This document shows, one piece after another, positions 26,538 through 35,517 of a stretch of 64,000 nt of DNA. The notes under the pieces were generated by a model. That model was not told the origin of the DNA and made no database searches. It was given only the letters and a program-made list of their open reading frames with translations. Position 1 is the stretch's first letter; each line of letters starts with the position of its first letter. Origin of the DNA: Saccharothrix australiensis (GTDB lineage: Bacteria; Actinomycetota; Actinomycetes; Mycobacteriales; Pseudonocardiaceae); assembly GCF_003634935.1 (NCBI RefSeq), contig NZ_RBXO01000001.1:744001-808000 (forward strand). The letters run 5' to 3'. Both the position numbers and the translations under genes were made by a program.

Positions 26538-27638
26538 ATGAAGAAGTTGTTGGTGCTGCCCCTGCTGGCGCTGGCGGTCACCGCCACCGCCGTGCCCGCC
26601 CATGCCTCGTCCGTGCCACCGATCAACCGCGCCGCCCTGCGCGCCGCCGTCGCCGGCCTTCCGGGCGACGAGGCGTCCGGCGCGCTGGTCCGCGTCTCCG
26701 GGACGGCCGGGAGCTGGCGCGGCAGCGGCGGTGTGGCGCGCATCGGCACCGGGCGGCGCGTCGACCCGAACGGCCGGTTCCGCGTCGGCAGCATCACGAA
26801 GCTGTTCACCGCCACCGCCGCCCTCCAGCTCTCGGCGCAGGGCAGGCTGGACCTGGACCAGACCGTGCAGCACTACCTGCCGGGCCTGCTGGAGCCCGCG
26901 GCGGACTGGGGCCCGATCACGGTCCGGCAGCTCCTGAACCACACCCACGGCATCGCCGGCGTGCCGGTGGACGCCAAGGACCCGTCCTGGTTCTTCGAGC
27001 ACCGCTTCGACACGTTCGAACCGCTCGACCTCGTCCGCCGGGGTGTGGCGCGGGGACCGGAGTTCCCGGCGGGCACGCGCCAGCAGTACGGCAACATGGG
27101 TTACCTGGTCACCGGGCTGGTGATCGAGGAGGTCACCGGCAAGCCCTACGGCGACGCGGTCCGCGAGGGCATCATCCGCCCGCTGCGCCTGCACGACACG
27201 TACCTGCCGGGCCGCGACCACCGGATCAAGGGCCCGCACGCCCGCGGCTACGAGGCCACCCCGACCGGCTACGTGGACATCACCGAGGCGAACCCGTCCC
27301 TCCAGTGGGCGGCGGCGGAGATCATCTCCAGCGCACCCGACCTGGACCGCTTCCTCAACGCGCTGCTGCGGGGCGACCTCCTGCCCGCTGACAAGCGCGT
27401 CGAACTGCTCACCCTGCCGCCGGTGCCCGACGCGTCGTACGCCCTCGGCATCCAGCGCCTCGAACCGGCGCCCGGCCTGGTGGTGTGGGGCAAGAGCGGC
27501 GACCGCCCCGGCTACAACAACGGCGTCGGCATGACGCTCGACGGCTCCCGCACGCTGGTCTACTCGGTGAACACCCTCCACATGGGCGGGGACCAGCCCG
27601 CCGCGGCCAAGCGGATCATCGCGGCGGCGTTCGCCTAG
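26538..27638 (+). CDS. Secreted serine hydrolase, beta-lactamase/DD-peptidase fold
   Basis: 366 residues from ATG 26538 (GGGAAAG upstream), chosen because the signal peptide MKKLLVLPLLALAVTATAV begins there; an upstream in-frame start at 26502 would add 12 unneeded residues. The class C-like motifs are SxxK (GSITK), YxN (YGN) and a C-terminal loop (WGKSGDRPG) in place of KTG. The family includes DD-carboxypeptidases, esterases and D-amino acid peptidases. Exported, probably acting on the wall or on extracellular esters. Confidence 0.9.
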   Translation: MKKLLVLPLLALAVTATAVPAHASSVPPINRAALRAAVAGLPGDEASGALVRVSGTAGSWRGSGGVARIGTGRRVDPNGRFRVGSITKLFTATAALQLSAQGRLDLDQTVQHYLPGLLEPAADWGPITVRQLLNHTHGIAGVPVDAKDPSWFFEHRFDTFEPLDLVRRGVARGPEFPAGTRQQYGNMGYLVTGLVIEEVTGKPYGDAVREGIIRPLRLHDTYLPGRDHRIKGPHARGYEATPTGYVDITEANPSLQWAAAEIISSAPDLDRFLNALLRGDLLPADKRVELLTLPPVPDASYALGIQRLEPAPGLVVWGKSGDRPGYNNGVGMTLDGSRTLVYSVNTLHMGGDQPAAAKRIIAAAFA

Positions 27639-27647
27639 CCGCGAGGC

Positions 27648-28322
27648 TCAGCCCTCGCCGGGCAGCCACCGCTCGGCGCAGGCCACGTGCACCGTGGACC
27701 AGGACCGGGCCAGCTCGGTCTGGTGGTCGGCCAGCGCGTCGACGATCGCGCGGTGCTCGGCGAGGGCCCGGTCCACCGCTCCACCCCGCGTGATGCCGCG
27801 CCAGATCCGCACCCGCACGGTCGGGCCGGCCAGGGTGTCCAGCAGCCGGGCCAGGTAGGCGTTGCCCGAGCACCGCGCGACCGCGCGGTGGAACGCCAGG
27901 TCGTGCTCGACCAGCTCGTCCACGGACGTCGCCTGCTCGCCGGCGTCGCACAGCGCCCGCAGCGCGACGACCTCGTCCGGTTCGATCCGCTGCGCGGCCA
28001 GCGCGGCGGCGGCGGGTTCCAGGATGCGCCGGACCTGGAGGACCTCCAGCACCGAGTCCTCGCCGCGGTGCAGGTCGAGCACGAACGACAGCGCGCCCAG
28101 CAGGTCGTCGGCCCGGAGGCTGGACACGTAGGTGCCGTCGCCCTGGCGCACGTCCAGCACCCGGACCAGCGACAACGCCTTGACGGCCTCGCGCAGGGAG
28201 TTCCGCGACAACCCCAGCCGCTCCGCCAGGTCGGCCTCGCGGGGCAGCCGGTCACCGGGCTTCAGCTCACCTGACGTGATCATTTCCTTCACGCGCAGGA
28301 TCGCGTCGTCGGTGACTGCCAC
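27648..28322 (-). CDS. FadR-subfamily GntR regulator
   Basis: 224 residues from GTG 28322, with CGGAGG six bases upstream. The N-terminal winged helix (LGLSRNSLREAVKALSL) is joined to an all-helical FCD ligand domain containing the metal-binding pattern DLAFHRA and AEHRAIVDAL. FadR-type GntR proteins usually bind organic acids or sugar acids. It is divergent from nagA, so it may co-regulate that gene, but the recognisable operator between them is a DasR site. An inverted repeat GAAC-GAAG-GTTC at 28420-28431 could be its own operator. Confidence 0.88.
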   Translation of the reverse strand: MAVTDDAILRVKEMITSGELKPGDRLPREADLAERLGLSRNSLREAVKALSLVRVLDVRQGDGTYVSSLRADDLLGALSFVLDLHRGEDSVLEVLQVRRILEPAAAALAAQRIEPDEVVALRALCDAGEQATSVDELVEHDLAFHRAVARCSGNAYLARLLDTLAGPTVRVRIWRGITRGGAVDRALAEHRAIVDALADHQTELARSWSTVHVACAERWLPGEG

Positions 28323-28419
28323 GGCCAACCTCCGTAGACCTCGGATGTCTGGGCCAAGTATGAGCCAACGCCGCGGCGTCCCGCGTGCGGAACCGGGTTA
28401 CGAGGACTATTCACTGTTT

Positions 28420-28431
28420 GAACGAAGGTTC
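28420..28431. promoter_or_regulatory. Candidate operator between FadR-type gene and nagA
   Basis: GAACGAAGGTTC, a short perfect dyad in an AT-richer stretch. It does not match the classical FadR consensus, so the assignment rests on position only. Confidence 0.25.
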
Positions 28432-28477
28432 GGTTATCTTCTCACCATGCGTGACGCCGCCCACGCGCAGCCGCCAT

Positions 28478-28493
28478 AATGGTCTGGACCATT
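28478..28493. promoter_or_regulatory. DasR-responsive element (dre) upstream of nagA
   Basis: AATGGTCTGGACCATT, a 16-bp palindrome with central TG. It agrees with the Streptomyces dre consensus ACTGGTCTAGACCAGT at most positions, including both GGT/ACC arms. It ends 12 bp before the nagA start and overlaps the position expected for RNA polymerase or the early transcript, so DasR should repress nagA here and release it on binding glucosamine-6-phosphate. Confidence 0.9.
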
Positions 28494-28505
28494 TGAGGAG
28501 GGACC

Positions 28506-29690
28506 TTGGACACGGTTGTCGCAGCTCCGCGAGCGCTGGTCGGTCGCGCCATCACCGGTCCCGTCAGCGTGCGCGTCGCGGCGGGTCGGATCGTCGGGGT
28601 CGACCCGGGCGAACCGCCCGCCGGCGCCGAGGTGCTGACCGGCGGGCTGCTCACGCCCGGCCTGGTGGACGTGCAGGTCAACGGCGCGGTCGGGGTCGAC
28701 TTCGCCGAGGTGGACGACGAGGGGATGCGCTCCGTCGCCAGGGCCCTCCCGCGGACCGGCGTGACCCGCTTCCTGCCCACGCTGATCACCGCGCCGGTGC
28801 CGGTCGCGCTGCGGCAGGCGCGGGCCGTGCTGGCCGCGTCCGCCGCGCTGCCCCCCGGCTCCGGCGCCCGACCGCTCGGCGTGCACCTGGAGGGGCCGTT
28901 CCTGTCGCCCAAGCGGCCGGGCGTGCACGACCCGGCGCTGATGGTGGAGCCGGGGCCGGCGGAGATCGACCTGCTGCTGGCCGACGACCTGCGGCAGGCG
29001 CTGCGCGTGGTCACCCTCGCGCCGGAGCGGCCCGGCGGCCTGGCCGCCGTGCGCAGGCTGTCCGAGGCGGGCGTGCTCGTCGCGGTCGGGCACAGCGACG
29101 CGACCGGTGAGCAGACCAGGGCCGCCGCCGAGGCGGGCGCGCGGATGGTCACGCACCTGTTCAACGCGCAGCGCCCGCTGGGCCACCGCGAACCGGGCGT
29201 GCCCGGCGTCGCGCTCGTCGACGACCGCTTCACCCTCGGCCTGATCGCCGACCTCGCCCACGTGGGCCCGGACGTGTGCCGCCTGGTGTTCAACGCCGCC
29301 GGCCACCGGGTCGCGCTGGTCACCGACGCGATGGCCGCCGCCGGGATGCCGCCCGGCCGCTACCAGCTGGGCGGCGCCGACGTGCTGCTCGCCGAGGACG
29401 ACGTGCCGCGGTCGCCGGAGGGCACCATCGCGGGCAGCGCGCTCACCCTGGACCGGGCCGTGCGCAACATCGTGTCGGTCGGCGTGCCCCTCGCCGACGC
29501 CCTGGCGTCGGCCACGATCGTCCCGGCGGACGTGATCGGCGAGCCCACGCTCGGCCGGCTCGCGCCGGACGCGGTGGCCGACCTGGTCTGGTGGGACGAC
29601 GACCTGCGCCCGCGCAAGGTGTGGGTGGACGGCGAGGTGGTCTTCGACGCGGAGGTCGACCTGAGCCCGGAACTCGCCGCCGCGGGGTAG
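28506..29690 (+). CDS. nagA: N-acetylglucosamine-6-phosphate deacetylase
   Basis: 394 residues from TTG 28506, preceded by GAGGAGGG. Amidohydrolase fold with HLEGPFLSPKRPG near 125, metal/substrate histidines in VGHSDAT and THLFNAQRPL, and the catalytic Asp in VTDAMAAAG. It removes acetate from GlcNAc-6-phosphate to give glucosamine-6-phosphate, which is also the ligand that releases DasR from DNA. It stands alone rather than beside nagB; a SIS-domain protein at 29898-30941 may carry out the next step. It ends in a strong hairpin terminator. Confidence 0.93.
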   Translation: MDTVVAAPRALVGRAITGPVSVRVAAGRIVGVDPGEPPAGAEVLTGGLLTPGLVDVQVNGAVGVDFAEVDDEGMRSVARALPRTGVTRFLPTLITAPVPVALRQARAVLAASAALPPGSGARPLGVHLEGPFLSPKRPGVHDPALMVEPGPAEIDLLLADDLRQALRVVTLAPERPGGLAAVRRLSEAGVLVAVGHSDATGEQTRAAAEAGARMVTHLFNAQRPLGHREPGVPGVALVDDRFTLGLIADLAHVGPDVCRLVFNAAGHRVALVTDAMAAAGMPPGRYQLGGADVLLAEDDVPRSPEGTIAGSALTLDRAVRNIVSVGVPLADALASATIVPADVIGEPTLGRLAPDAVADLVWWDDDLRPRKVWVDGEVVFDAEVDLSPELAAAG

Positions 29691-29707
29691 CGGACCGGAA
29701 CGCACGG

Positions 29708-29737
29708 CGGCCCGGCGTCCGAGGGGACGCCGGGCCG
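29708..29737 (+). terminator. nagA terminator
   Basis: Perfect 13-bp stem CGGCCCGGCGTCC/GGACGCCGGGCCG with a GAGG tetraloop, 18 bp after the nagA stop. Confidence 0.9.
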
Positions 29738-29850
29738 TTCGCCGCGCGGGGTGGATGCGCCGCGCGCCGCGGTCGGTCGCGGGTGGTGTCGCCGTGCGCC
29801 GGCCGGCGACGCCGCGCACCGGTGGTGTCGCGCCGGGGCCCCGGGCACGC

Positions 29851-29889
29851 CGACGGCCGGGGAGGACGCCGCGCCCTCCCCGGCCGTCG
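29851..29889 (-). terminator. Terminator of the das operon
   Basis: Perfect 15-bp stem (29851-29865 with 29875-29889), nine-base loop, eight bases beyond the stop of the SIS-domain gene. With the nagA terminator it insulates two convergent units. Confidence 0.9.
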
Positions 29890-29897
29890 CCGCCCGA

Positions 29898-30941
29898 CTA
29901 GCGGGTGCGCGTGACCTTGTTCAGGCCGCGCGGGCTGTCCGGGTCGCCGCCGCGCGCCAGCGCCAGCCCGTGGGCCAGCCGCTGCACGGGCAGGATCTCC
30001 AGGATCGGCGCGACCTCCTCGGCCGTCTCGGCGACCGGGATGCGCAGCGCCGCCGCGACCTTGTCCGCCGCCGAGCCGACGGCCAGCACGTCCGCGCCGC
30101 GCCCGTGCACGACGTCCAGCACGTCGTGCATCGCCTCGCCGCCCTTGCCCGCGCTGGTCACGGCGAGCACGGCGGTCTCGCCGTCCACCGCGGCGACCGG
30201 GCCGTGCAGCAGGTCCGCGCCGGAGTAGGCGCGGGCCGCGAGGTAGCTCGTCTCGGCCAGCTTCAGCGCCGATTCGAGGGCGGACGGCAGCGAGTAGCCG
30301 CGCCCGGTGGTGAGCACCCGGTCCACGAAGCGGTACCGCTGGACGGCCTCCGCCACGGCGTCCGCCGAGTTGTCCAGGGTGGACCGGGCCAGGTCGCCCA
30401 GCCCCTCGACGGCCGCGCCGTTGCCGCCCCGGATGGCGTCCACCAGCAGGTACAGCGCGAGCAGCGTGGCGGAGTAGGTCTTGGTCGCCGCGACGGCCTG
30501 CTCCACGCCCGCGCCGACGTCGACCGACAGCTCGGCCGCGCCGTTGAGCGGCGAGTCGGACGTGTTCGTGACGGCCACGGTCAGCGCGCCGCGGGCCCGC
30601 GCCGACTGGGTGACCTCCAGGAGGTCGGGCGAGCCGCCGCTCTGGCTGACCGAGACGACGAGCACGTCGCGCAGGTCGGGCTGCGCGCCGTACAGCGTCG
30701 TGGTGGACGGCGACACCAGGCCGGCGGGCAGCTGGAGCAGCACCTCGGTCAGGTACTTCGCGTAGATGGCCGCGTGGTCGGACGACCCGCGCGCCGCCAG
30801 CAGGACGAACCGCGGCCGGCGGTCGCGGATCGCCTCGGCGACCGCGGCGATCGAGGAGCGCCGGGACACCAGGTCCGCGAAGATCGCGGGCTGCTGGTCG
30901 ATCTCGGCCGCCATGTGCCTGCCGGGCAGGTGGTCGGTCAT
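29898..30941 (-). CDS. Two-SIS-domain sugar-phosphate isomerase/deaminase-like protein
   Basis: 347 residues from ATG 30941 (AAGGGC just upstream); an earlier in-frame ATG at 30956 overlaps the GH3 stop. Two SIS domains resemble the isomerase half of GlmS: LLAARGSSDHAAIYAKY, SVSQSGGSPDLLEV, then GRGYSLPSALESALKLAE and a GPVAAVDG stretch. No glutaminase domain is present. Proteins of this layout include NagB-II-type glucosamine-6-phosphate deaminases and AgaS. As last gene of the das operon it probably converts glucosamine-6-phosphate to fructose-6-phosphate, but a related amino-sugar-phosphate lyase or dehydratase activity is possible. Confidence 0.85.
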   Translation of the reverse strand: MTDHLPGRHMAAEIDQQPAIFADLVSRRSSIAAVAEAIRDRRPRFVLLAARGSSDHAAIYAKYLTEVLLQLPAGLVSPSTTTLYGAQPDLRDVLVVSVSQSGGSPDLLEVTQSARARGALTVAVTNTSDSPLNGAAELSVDVGAGVEQAVAATKTYSATLLALYLLVDAIRGGNGAAVEGLGDLARSTLDNSADAVAEAVQRYRFVDRVLTTGRGYSLPSALESALKLAETSYLAARAYSGADLLHGPVAAVDGETAVLAVTSAGKGGEAMHDVLDVVHGRGADVLAVGSAADKVAAALRIPVAETAEEVAPILEILPVQRLAHGLALARGGDPDSPRGLNKVTRTR

Positions 30942-30955
30942 GGGAGTGCCCTTCA

Positions 30956-32371
30956 TCAGGTGCCGGCGGCGATGCGCTCTGCCGCGGCGCGCAGGCACAC
31001 CCGTGAACCGCCGTGGGTGTTCACGCGGGCAGCGGTGCCCAGGTCCGGACCGGGCACGCCCGTCTCGACGTGCACTAGGTCTAGACCAATACTACCCAGC
31101 GCCAGGATCAGGTCGCGAACCCACGGATGGCGATGTGCCTCTCTCGTCACGACCACGATGGTCCGCCCACCGGCCGCCGCCGCAACCTCTTCGGCCGTGC
31201 GCTCCGCCAGGACGGTGGTGCCGGGCAGCAGCTCGACCAGGTACGGGCCGAGGCCCCACGGCACCTCGCCGACCGCGATGGACGGCGCGACCGCCAGGTC
31301 CAGCACCACCGGGGGACCGGACAGCGCCAGCGTGCCGCGCACCTCCAGCGCCCGCCGCGCGGCCCGCAGCCCGATCTCCGGGTCGTGCCCGTCGACGGCC
31401 GCGGGCGGCGTGCCCAGGGCGGCGGTGCGCCGCGCGGCCTCCTCCAGCCGGGCCCGCGGCAGCTCACCGCCGTCCACGGCCGCCACGATGCTGTCGATCA
31501 ACCACTGGAGCCCGGCGTCGTCCAGCGGCTCGCCACCCAGGCACAGCCCGTCGACACCGGCCACCAGCGCCCGCACGCACCCCCGGGCGAGGTCGCCGCC
31601 GACGGCCTTCATGTCCAGGCCGTCGGTGATGACCGCGCCGGTGAAGCCCAGCTCCTCGCGCAGCACGGCGACCGCCCGCGGGTTCAGCGTCGCGGGCAGC
31701 GAGCCCCACGCCGACACCACCAGGTGACCGGTCATGACCGACCGCACCCCGGCCCGCACGGCCGCGCGGAACGGCACCAGTTCGACGTCCCGCAGCTCCT
31801 GCTCCGACCGCGGCAGCACGGGCAGCGCCTCGTGCGAGTCCACGGTGGACGCGCCGTGGCCGGGGAAGTGCTTGGCGCACGCCGCGACCCCGACCGCCTG
31901 CATCCCCTCGACGTACGCGGCCACGTGCGCGCCCGCCGCGACCGGGTCGGACCCGAACGACCGCACGCCGATCACCGGGTCGTCCAACGTCAGCGACAGG
32001 TCCGCCGACGGCGCGAAGTTCAGGTTCACCCCGCACGCCGCCAGCCGCGCGCCCATCGACGCGGCCACGGCGCGGGTCAGGTCCGGGTCGCCCGCCGCGC
32101 CCAGCGCGTGGTTGCCCGGCACCTCCGACCCGCGCCCGTAGTCGAGCCGGGTGACGTCGCCGCCCTCCTCGTCGATGCCGACCACGAGGTCCGGCCGCAC
32201 ACCGCGCAGGGCGGCCGTCAACGCCGCCACCTGGGCGTCGTCCACGACGTTGCGGCCGAACAGCACGACACCGCCGAGCCCGTCCGCCACCCGCTTGAGC
32301 AACCAGTCCGGAGCCGTGGTCCCGTGGAAACCGGGCAGCAGCACGGCGGCGGCGAGCTGGTGCAAGGACAT
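30956..32371 (-). CDS. GH3 beta-N-acetylhexosaminidase, NagZ-like
   Basis: 471 residues. The GH3 catalytic domain includes VGIDEEGGDVTRL near 65, the NagZ signature KHFPGHGASTVDSH near 165-178 with its catalytic His, and the nucleophile Asp in ITDGLDMKAV near 247-256. A second smaller alpha/beta domain follows. There is no signal peptide, so it acts on imported GlcNAc oligomers in the cytoplasm. It is fourth in the operon, six bases after dasC. Near the 3' end a run of unusual AT-ending codons coincides with a dre operator at 31075-31090. Confidence 0.9.
   Translation of the reverse strand: MSLHQLAAAVLLPGFHGTTAPDWLLKRVADGLGGVVLFGRNVVDDAQVAALTAALRGVRPDLVVGIDEEGGDVTRLDYGRGSEVPGNHALGAAGDPDLTRAVAASMGARLAACGVNLNFAPSADLSLTLDDPVIGVRSFGSDPVAAGAHVAAYVEGMQAVGVAACAKHFPGHGASTVDSHEALPVLPRSEQELRDVELVPFRAAVRAGVRSVMTGHLVVSAWGSLPATLNPRAVAVLREELGFTGAVITDGLDMKAVGGDLARGCVRALVAGVDGLCLGGEPLDDAGLQWLIDSIVAAVDGGELPRARLEEAARRTAALGTPPAAVDGHDPEIGLRAARRALEVRGTLALSGPPVVLDLAVAPSIAVGEVPWGLGPYLVELLPGTTVLAERTAEEVAAAAGGRTIVVVTREAHRHPWVRDLILALGSIGLDLVHVETGVPGPDLGTAARVNTHGGSRVCLRAAAERIAAGT
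31075..31090. promoter_or_regulatory. DasR-responsive element inside the GH3 gene
   Basis: Minus strand ATTGGTCTAGACCTAG, with a perfect GGTCTAGACC core identical to the dre consensus. It lies about 120 bp before the GH3 stop and encodes I-G-L-D-L with the rare codons AGT ATT GGT CTA and CTA in an otherwise G/C-ending gene. This suggests the DNA sequence itself is constrained. It may control a secondary promoter for the SIS-domain gene or act as a roadblock. Confidence 0.75.
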
Positions 32372-32377
32372 GAGCCT

Positions 32378-33199
32378 CTACCCCTTCACGGCACCGGCGG
32401 TGACGCCGGTGACCATCTTGCGCTGCACGATCAGGAAGAACACCAGCACCGGCAGGGTGAACAACGCCGACGCGGCCATCGCGCCACCCCAGTCCGTGCC
32501 GAAGTTGCTCTGGAAGCCGGACAGCCAGACCGGCAGCGTCTCCTTGGACTGGTCCTTGATCAGCGACAGGCCGAACAGGAACTCGTTCCACGCCGTGACG
32601 AACGCGAACACGGACGTGGCGACGAGGCCGGGCCCGAGCAGCGGCAGCGTGACGCGGCGGAACGCGCCCCACCGGCCGCAGCCGTCGACCATCGCCGCTT
32701 CCTCCAGCTCGTACGGGATGCCGTTGACGAAACCGCGCAGCGTCCACGCGCAGAACGGCAGCGTCACGGCGAAGTAGATCAGCGCCAGCGACGGCAGCTT
32801 GTCCAGCAGGTCGAGGTCGCGCATCATCAGGAACATCGGGATCAGCAGCGCCTCGAACGGGGCCATCTGGGCGACCAGCATCAGCATCAGGAAGCCCTTG
32901 CGGCCCCGGAACCTCATGCGCGACATGGCGAGCGCGGCGAGCATGCCGACGACGATGGCCGCCACCACGGCGGTCAGCGTGACGAAGAGGCTGTTGCCCA
33001 GCGAGCCGAGGAAGCCGGGCTTGGTCCACGCGGTCGCGAAGTTCGCCCCGGTGACGGAGAACGGGATCAGGTCGTAAGAGGTGGACAGCAGGTCCTTGGT
33101 CGGCTTCAGCGCCGAGGACACCATCCAGTAGGTCGGGAACGCGAAGAACAGCGCGATGACGATCGCGACGACGTTCCCCGTCACCTTCTTGCCGTTCAC
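32378..33199 (-). CDS. dasC: GlcNAc/chitobiose ABC permease DasC
   Basis: 273 residues from GTG 33199, which overlaps the dasB stop (GTGA). Six membrane helices and the EAA loop YELEEAAMVDGCGRWGAFRRV. CUT1 MalG-type permease. Gene order dasA-dasB-dasC divergent from dasR matches the Streptomyces chitobiose importer, which is powered by the shared ATPase MsiK; no ATPase gene is present here either. Confidence 0.92.
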   Translation of the reverse strand: MNGKKVTGNVVAIVIALFFAFPTYWMVSSALKPTKDLLSTSYDLIPFSVTGANFATAWTKPGFLGSLGNSLFVTLTAVVAAIVVGMLAALAMSRMRFRGRKGFLMLMLVAQMAPFEALLIPMFLMMRDLDLLDKLPSLALIYFAVTLPFCAWTLRGFVNGIPYELEEAAMVDGCGRWGAFRRVTLPLLGPGLVATSVFAFVTAWNEFLFGLSLIKDQSKETLPVWLSGFQSNFGTDWGGAMAASALFTLPVLVFFLIVQRKMVTGVTAGAVKG

Positions 33200-34179
33200 A
33201 GCGTGCCCTCCTGACGGAGCAGCCGGCGCAGGTACTGGAAGGTCAGCAGGCCGAGCAGCACCATCATCACGACGGACACCGCGGCGGCCACGCCGAAGTG
33301 GCTCTTGGAGATGCCTTCCAGGTACTGGTAGACGGGGAGCGTGGTGCTGCCGCCGTCCGGGCCGCCCTTCTTGACCGCCCAGATCTGGGCGAAGACCTTG
33401 AAGTCCCACAGCATCGACAGGAACGTCACCATCAGCAGCAGCGGGCGCAGCTCCGGCCACGTCACGCTGCGGAAGGTCTGCCACGCCGACGCGCCGTCGA
33501 TCGACGCGGCCTCGTACTGGTCGCGTGGAATGCCGATCGCGCCCGCGTACAGCGAGAACGCCAGGAACGGGATCGCCTGCCACACGATGAGCAGGCCGAC
33601 CACCGCCAGCGTCGACGTGCCGGTGGTGAACCACGAGAACCCGGCGAACGAGTCGAAGCCCAGCCCCACCAGGGTCTTGTTGAGGATGCCGTACTGCTGG
33701 TCGAAGATCCACTGGTAGACCGTGGTCGCCGCGAGCAGCGGCATCGCCCACGCCAGCAGCATGGCGACCTGGAGCACGATCCGCACCACCGGGCTGATCT
33801 GCCGCATCAGCAGCGCGATCAGCAGGCCCGCCAGCACCGAGACACCCACGACGACGACGGTGAACACGACGGTGCGCACGGTGATGGACCAGAAGTCCGG
33901 GTTGCCGAGGATCTCCGTGTAGTTGTCCAGGCCGCGCCAGACGACCTCGCCGCGGGTCAGCTCCCTGAGGTTGAGCCTGCGGAAGCTGGTCACCAGCAGG
34001 GACAGCACCGGCCACCCGATCAGCCACAGGATGCCGATCAGCGCGGGGGCCAGCAGCAGGTAGGGCAGCGAGCGGTCGAACCTGCTGCCCCGACGGCGCG
34101 GTGCGCCGCCCCGTGCGGCACGCCGCGGTGCCGACGAGTTCGTCGGCACCGCGGCGTCGGTGGTGTGAACCGCCGTCAT
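33196..34179 (-). CDS. dasB: GlcNAc/chitobiose ABC permease DasB
   Basis: 327 residues; a basic, Arg-rich N-terminus and six helices, with the EAA loop DQYEAASIDGASAWQTFRSV. MalF-type partner of DasC. It starts seven bases after the dasA stop. Confidence 0.92.
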   Translation of the reverse strand: MTAVHTTDAAVPTNSSAPRRAARGGAPRRRGSRFDRSLPYLLLAPALIGILWLIGWPVLSLLVTSFRRLNLRELTRGEVVWRGLDNYTEILGNPDFWSITVRTVVFTVVVVGVSVLAGLLIALLMRQISPVVRIVLQVAMLLAWAMPLLAATTVYQWIFDQQYGILNKTLVGLGFDSFAGFSWFTTGTSTLAVVGLLIVWQAIPFLAFSLYAGAIGIPRDQYEAASIDGASAWQTFRSVTWPELRPLLLMVTFLSMLWDFKVFAQIWAVKKGGPDGGSTTLPVYQYLEGISKSHFGVAAAVSVVMMVLLGLLTFQYLRRLLRQEGTL

Positions 34180-34186
34180 GCCCGCG

Positions 34187-35470
34187 TCATCCGCCCAGGG
34201 TCTTGGACAGGGCGGCGTTGGCGTCGGACGTGGCCTGGTCGAGCGACTTCGCGCCGGTCAGGTACGCGGTCAGCATGTCCTTCAGCGGGTTCTGGCCCGC
34301 CTCGACACCGGCCCACGACGGCGTGGTCGGGGTGACCTTGCCGGTGGGGGCGGACTCGGCGAGCGCCTTGCCCAGCGGGCTGGACGCCAGCTTGGTGGTG
34401 TCGGTCGAGGTGCCGGGGACGGCGCCGCCCTCGGCCAGCTGGTCCTGGTACTTCTTGGAGCTGAGCAGCTTCAGGTAGTCCTTGGCGAGGTCCTGGTTCT
34501 TGCTGCCGGCGGTCACCGCGACGTTCGAGCCGCCCAGGAACACCGGGGCGGTCTTGCCCGCGGTCTTGGACGGGATCGGGAACGCGGCGGTCTTGTCCTT
34601 CAGGGTCGGGTCGGCCTTGACGGCGCTGCCCAGCTCCCACGGGAGGGCGATCATCATGCCGACCTTGCCCTTGGCGAAGACCTCGTACTGCTGCGGCTGG
34701 GCCTCGTCGGTGTCCTTCGGGGCCTTGGTGGCGGAGGTGTCGACCAGCTTCTTGTAGAAGTCCAGGCCGGCCTTCGCCTCGGGGGTGTTCAGCGCGCCGG
34801 CCCACGCGGAGCCCTGCGCCTTGGCGACGTCGCCGCCCTCGTCCCAGATGAAGGAGAGCAGGGCGTACCAGGACTGGCCGGGCAGGTACAGCGACTGGAA
34901 CTCCGGGTCCGCCGCGTTGGCGGTCTTGAGCTTCTCGATCGCGGCGATCCACTCGTCGCGGGACTTCGGGGTGTCCTGGATGCCGGCGGCCTGGAACAGG
35001 TCGGTCCGGTAGACCACCGTGCGGTTGGCGGCGTAGAAGGGCATGCCGTACTGCTTGCCGTCCCAGGTCAGCGAGTCCTTGAGACCGCCGAGCCACTGGT
35101 CGCCGTTGAGGGCGGAGACGTCACCGGAGAGGTCGAGCAGGGTCTCCTCGGCCGCGAACTTCGCCGTCTGGGTGTTGCCCAGCTCGATGACGTCCGGCGG
35201 GTTGTTGCTGCTCAGCGCGGTGGTCAGCTTCTCCTGGATGCCGGGCCACTTCTGGACGTCGTACTTGACGGTGACGCCGGGGTGCGCGGCCTCGAACTCC
35301 TTGTGCAACGCCTCGGTCAGGGTGGAGGGCGCGGAGCCGTCCATCAACCAGACCGTCAACGTCTTCGCGTCTCCGGAGTCGCCGCTGCCCTTGTCGCTGC
35401 TCGTGCCGCATCCGGCCACGGCGACCGCGAGTGCGGCGGCACCTGCGGCCAGTCCTCTCCAGCCCTTCAC
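34187..35470 (-). CDS. dasA: N,N'-diacetylchitobiose-binding lipoprotein DasA
   Basis: 427 residues from GTG 35470, preceded by GGGAAAGGG; the start is fixed by the lipoprotein signal peptide ending in VAGC (Cys21). CUT1 solute-binding fold (TLTVWLMDGSAPSTL, NNPPDVIELGNTQTAKF, VGMMIALPWELG). The assignment to DasA rests on the divergent DasR-type regulator, the dre operator just upstream, and co-transcription with a GlcNAc-ase and a GlmS-like enzyme. In Streptomyces DasA binds chitobiose and is among the genes most strongly controlled by DasR. Confidence 0.9.
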   Translation of the reverse strand: MKGWRGLAAGAAALAVAVAGCGTSSDKGSGDSGDAKTLTVWLMDGSAPSTLTEALHKEFEAAHPGVTVKYDVQKWPGIQEKLTTALSSNNPPDVIELGNTQTAKFAAEETLLDLSGDVSALNGDQWLGGLKDSLTWDGKQYGMPFYAANRTVVYRTDLFQAAGIQDTPKSRDEWIAAIEKLKTANAADPEFQSLYLPGQSWYALLSFIWDEGGDVAKAQGSAWAGALNTPEAKAGLDFYKKLVDTSATKAPKDTDEAQPQQYEVFAKGKVGMMIALPWELGSAVKADPTLKDKTAAFPIPSKTAGKTAPVFLGGSNVAVTAGSKNQDLAKDYLKLLSSKKYQDQLAEGGAVPGTSTDTTKLASSPLGKALAESAPTGKVTPTTPSWAGVEAGQNPLKDMLTAYLTGAKSLDQATSDANAALSKTLGG

Positions 35471-35517
35471 GTCTGCGCCCTTTCCCAATGCCCGGCCCCA
35501 GTGACCGGAACGCCTAA

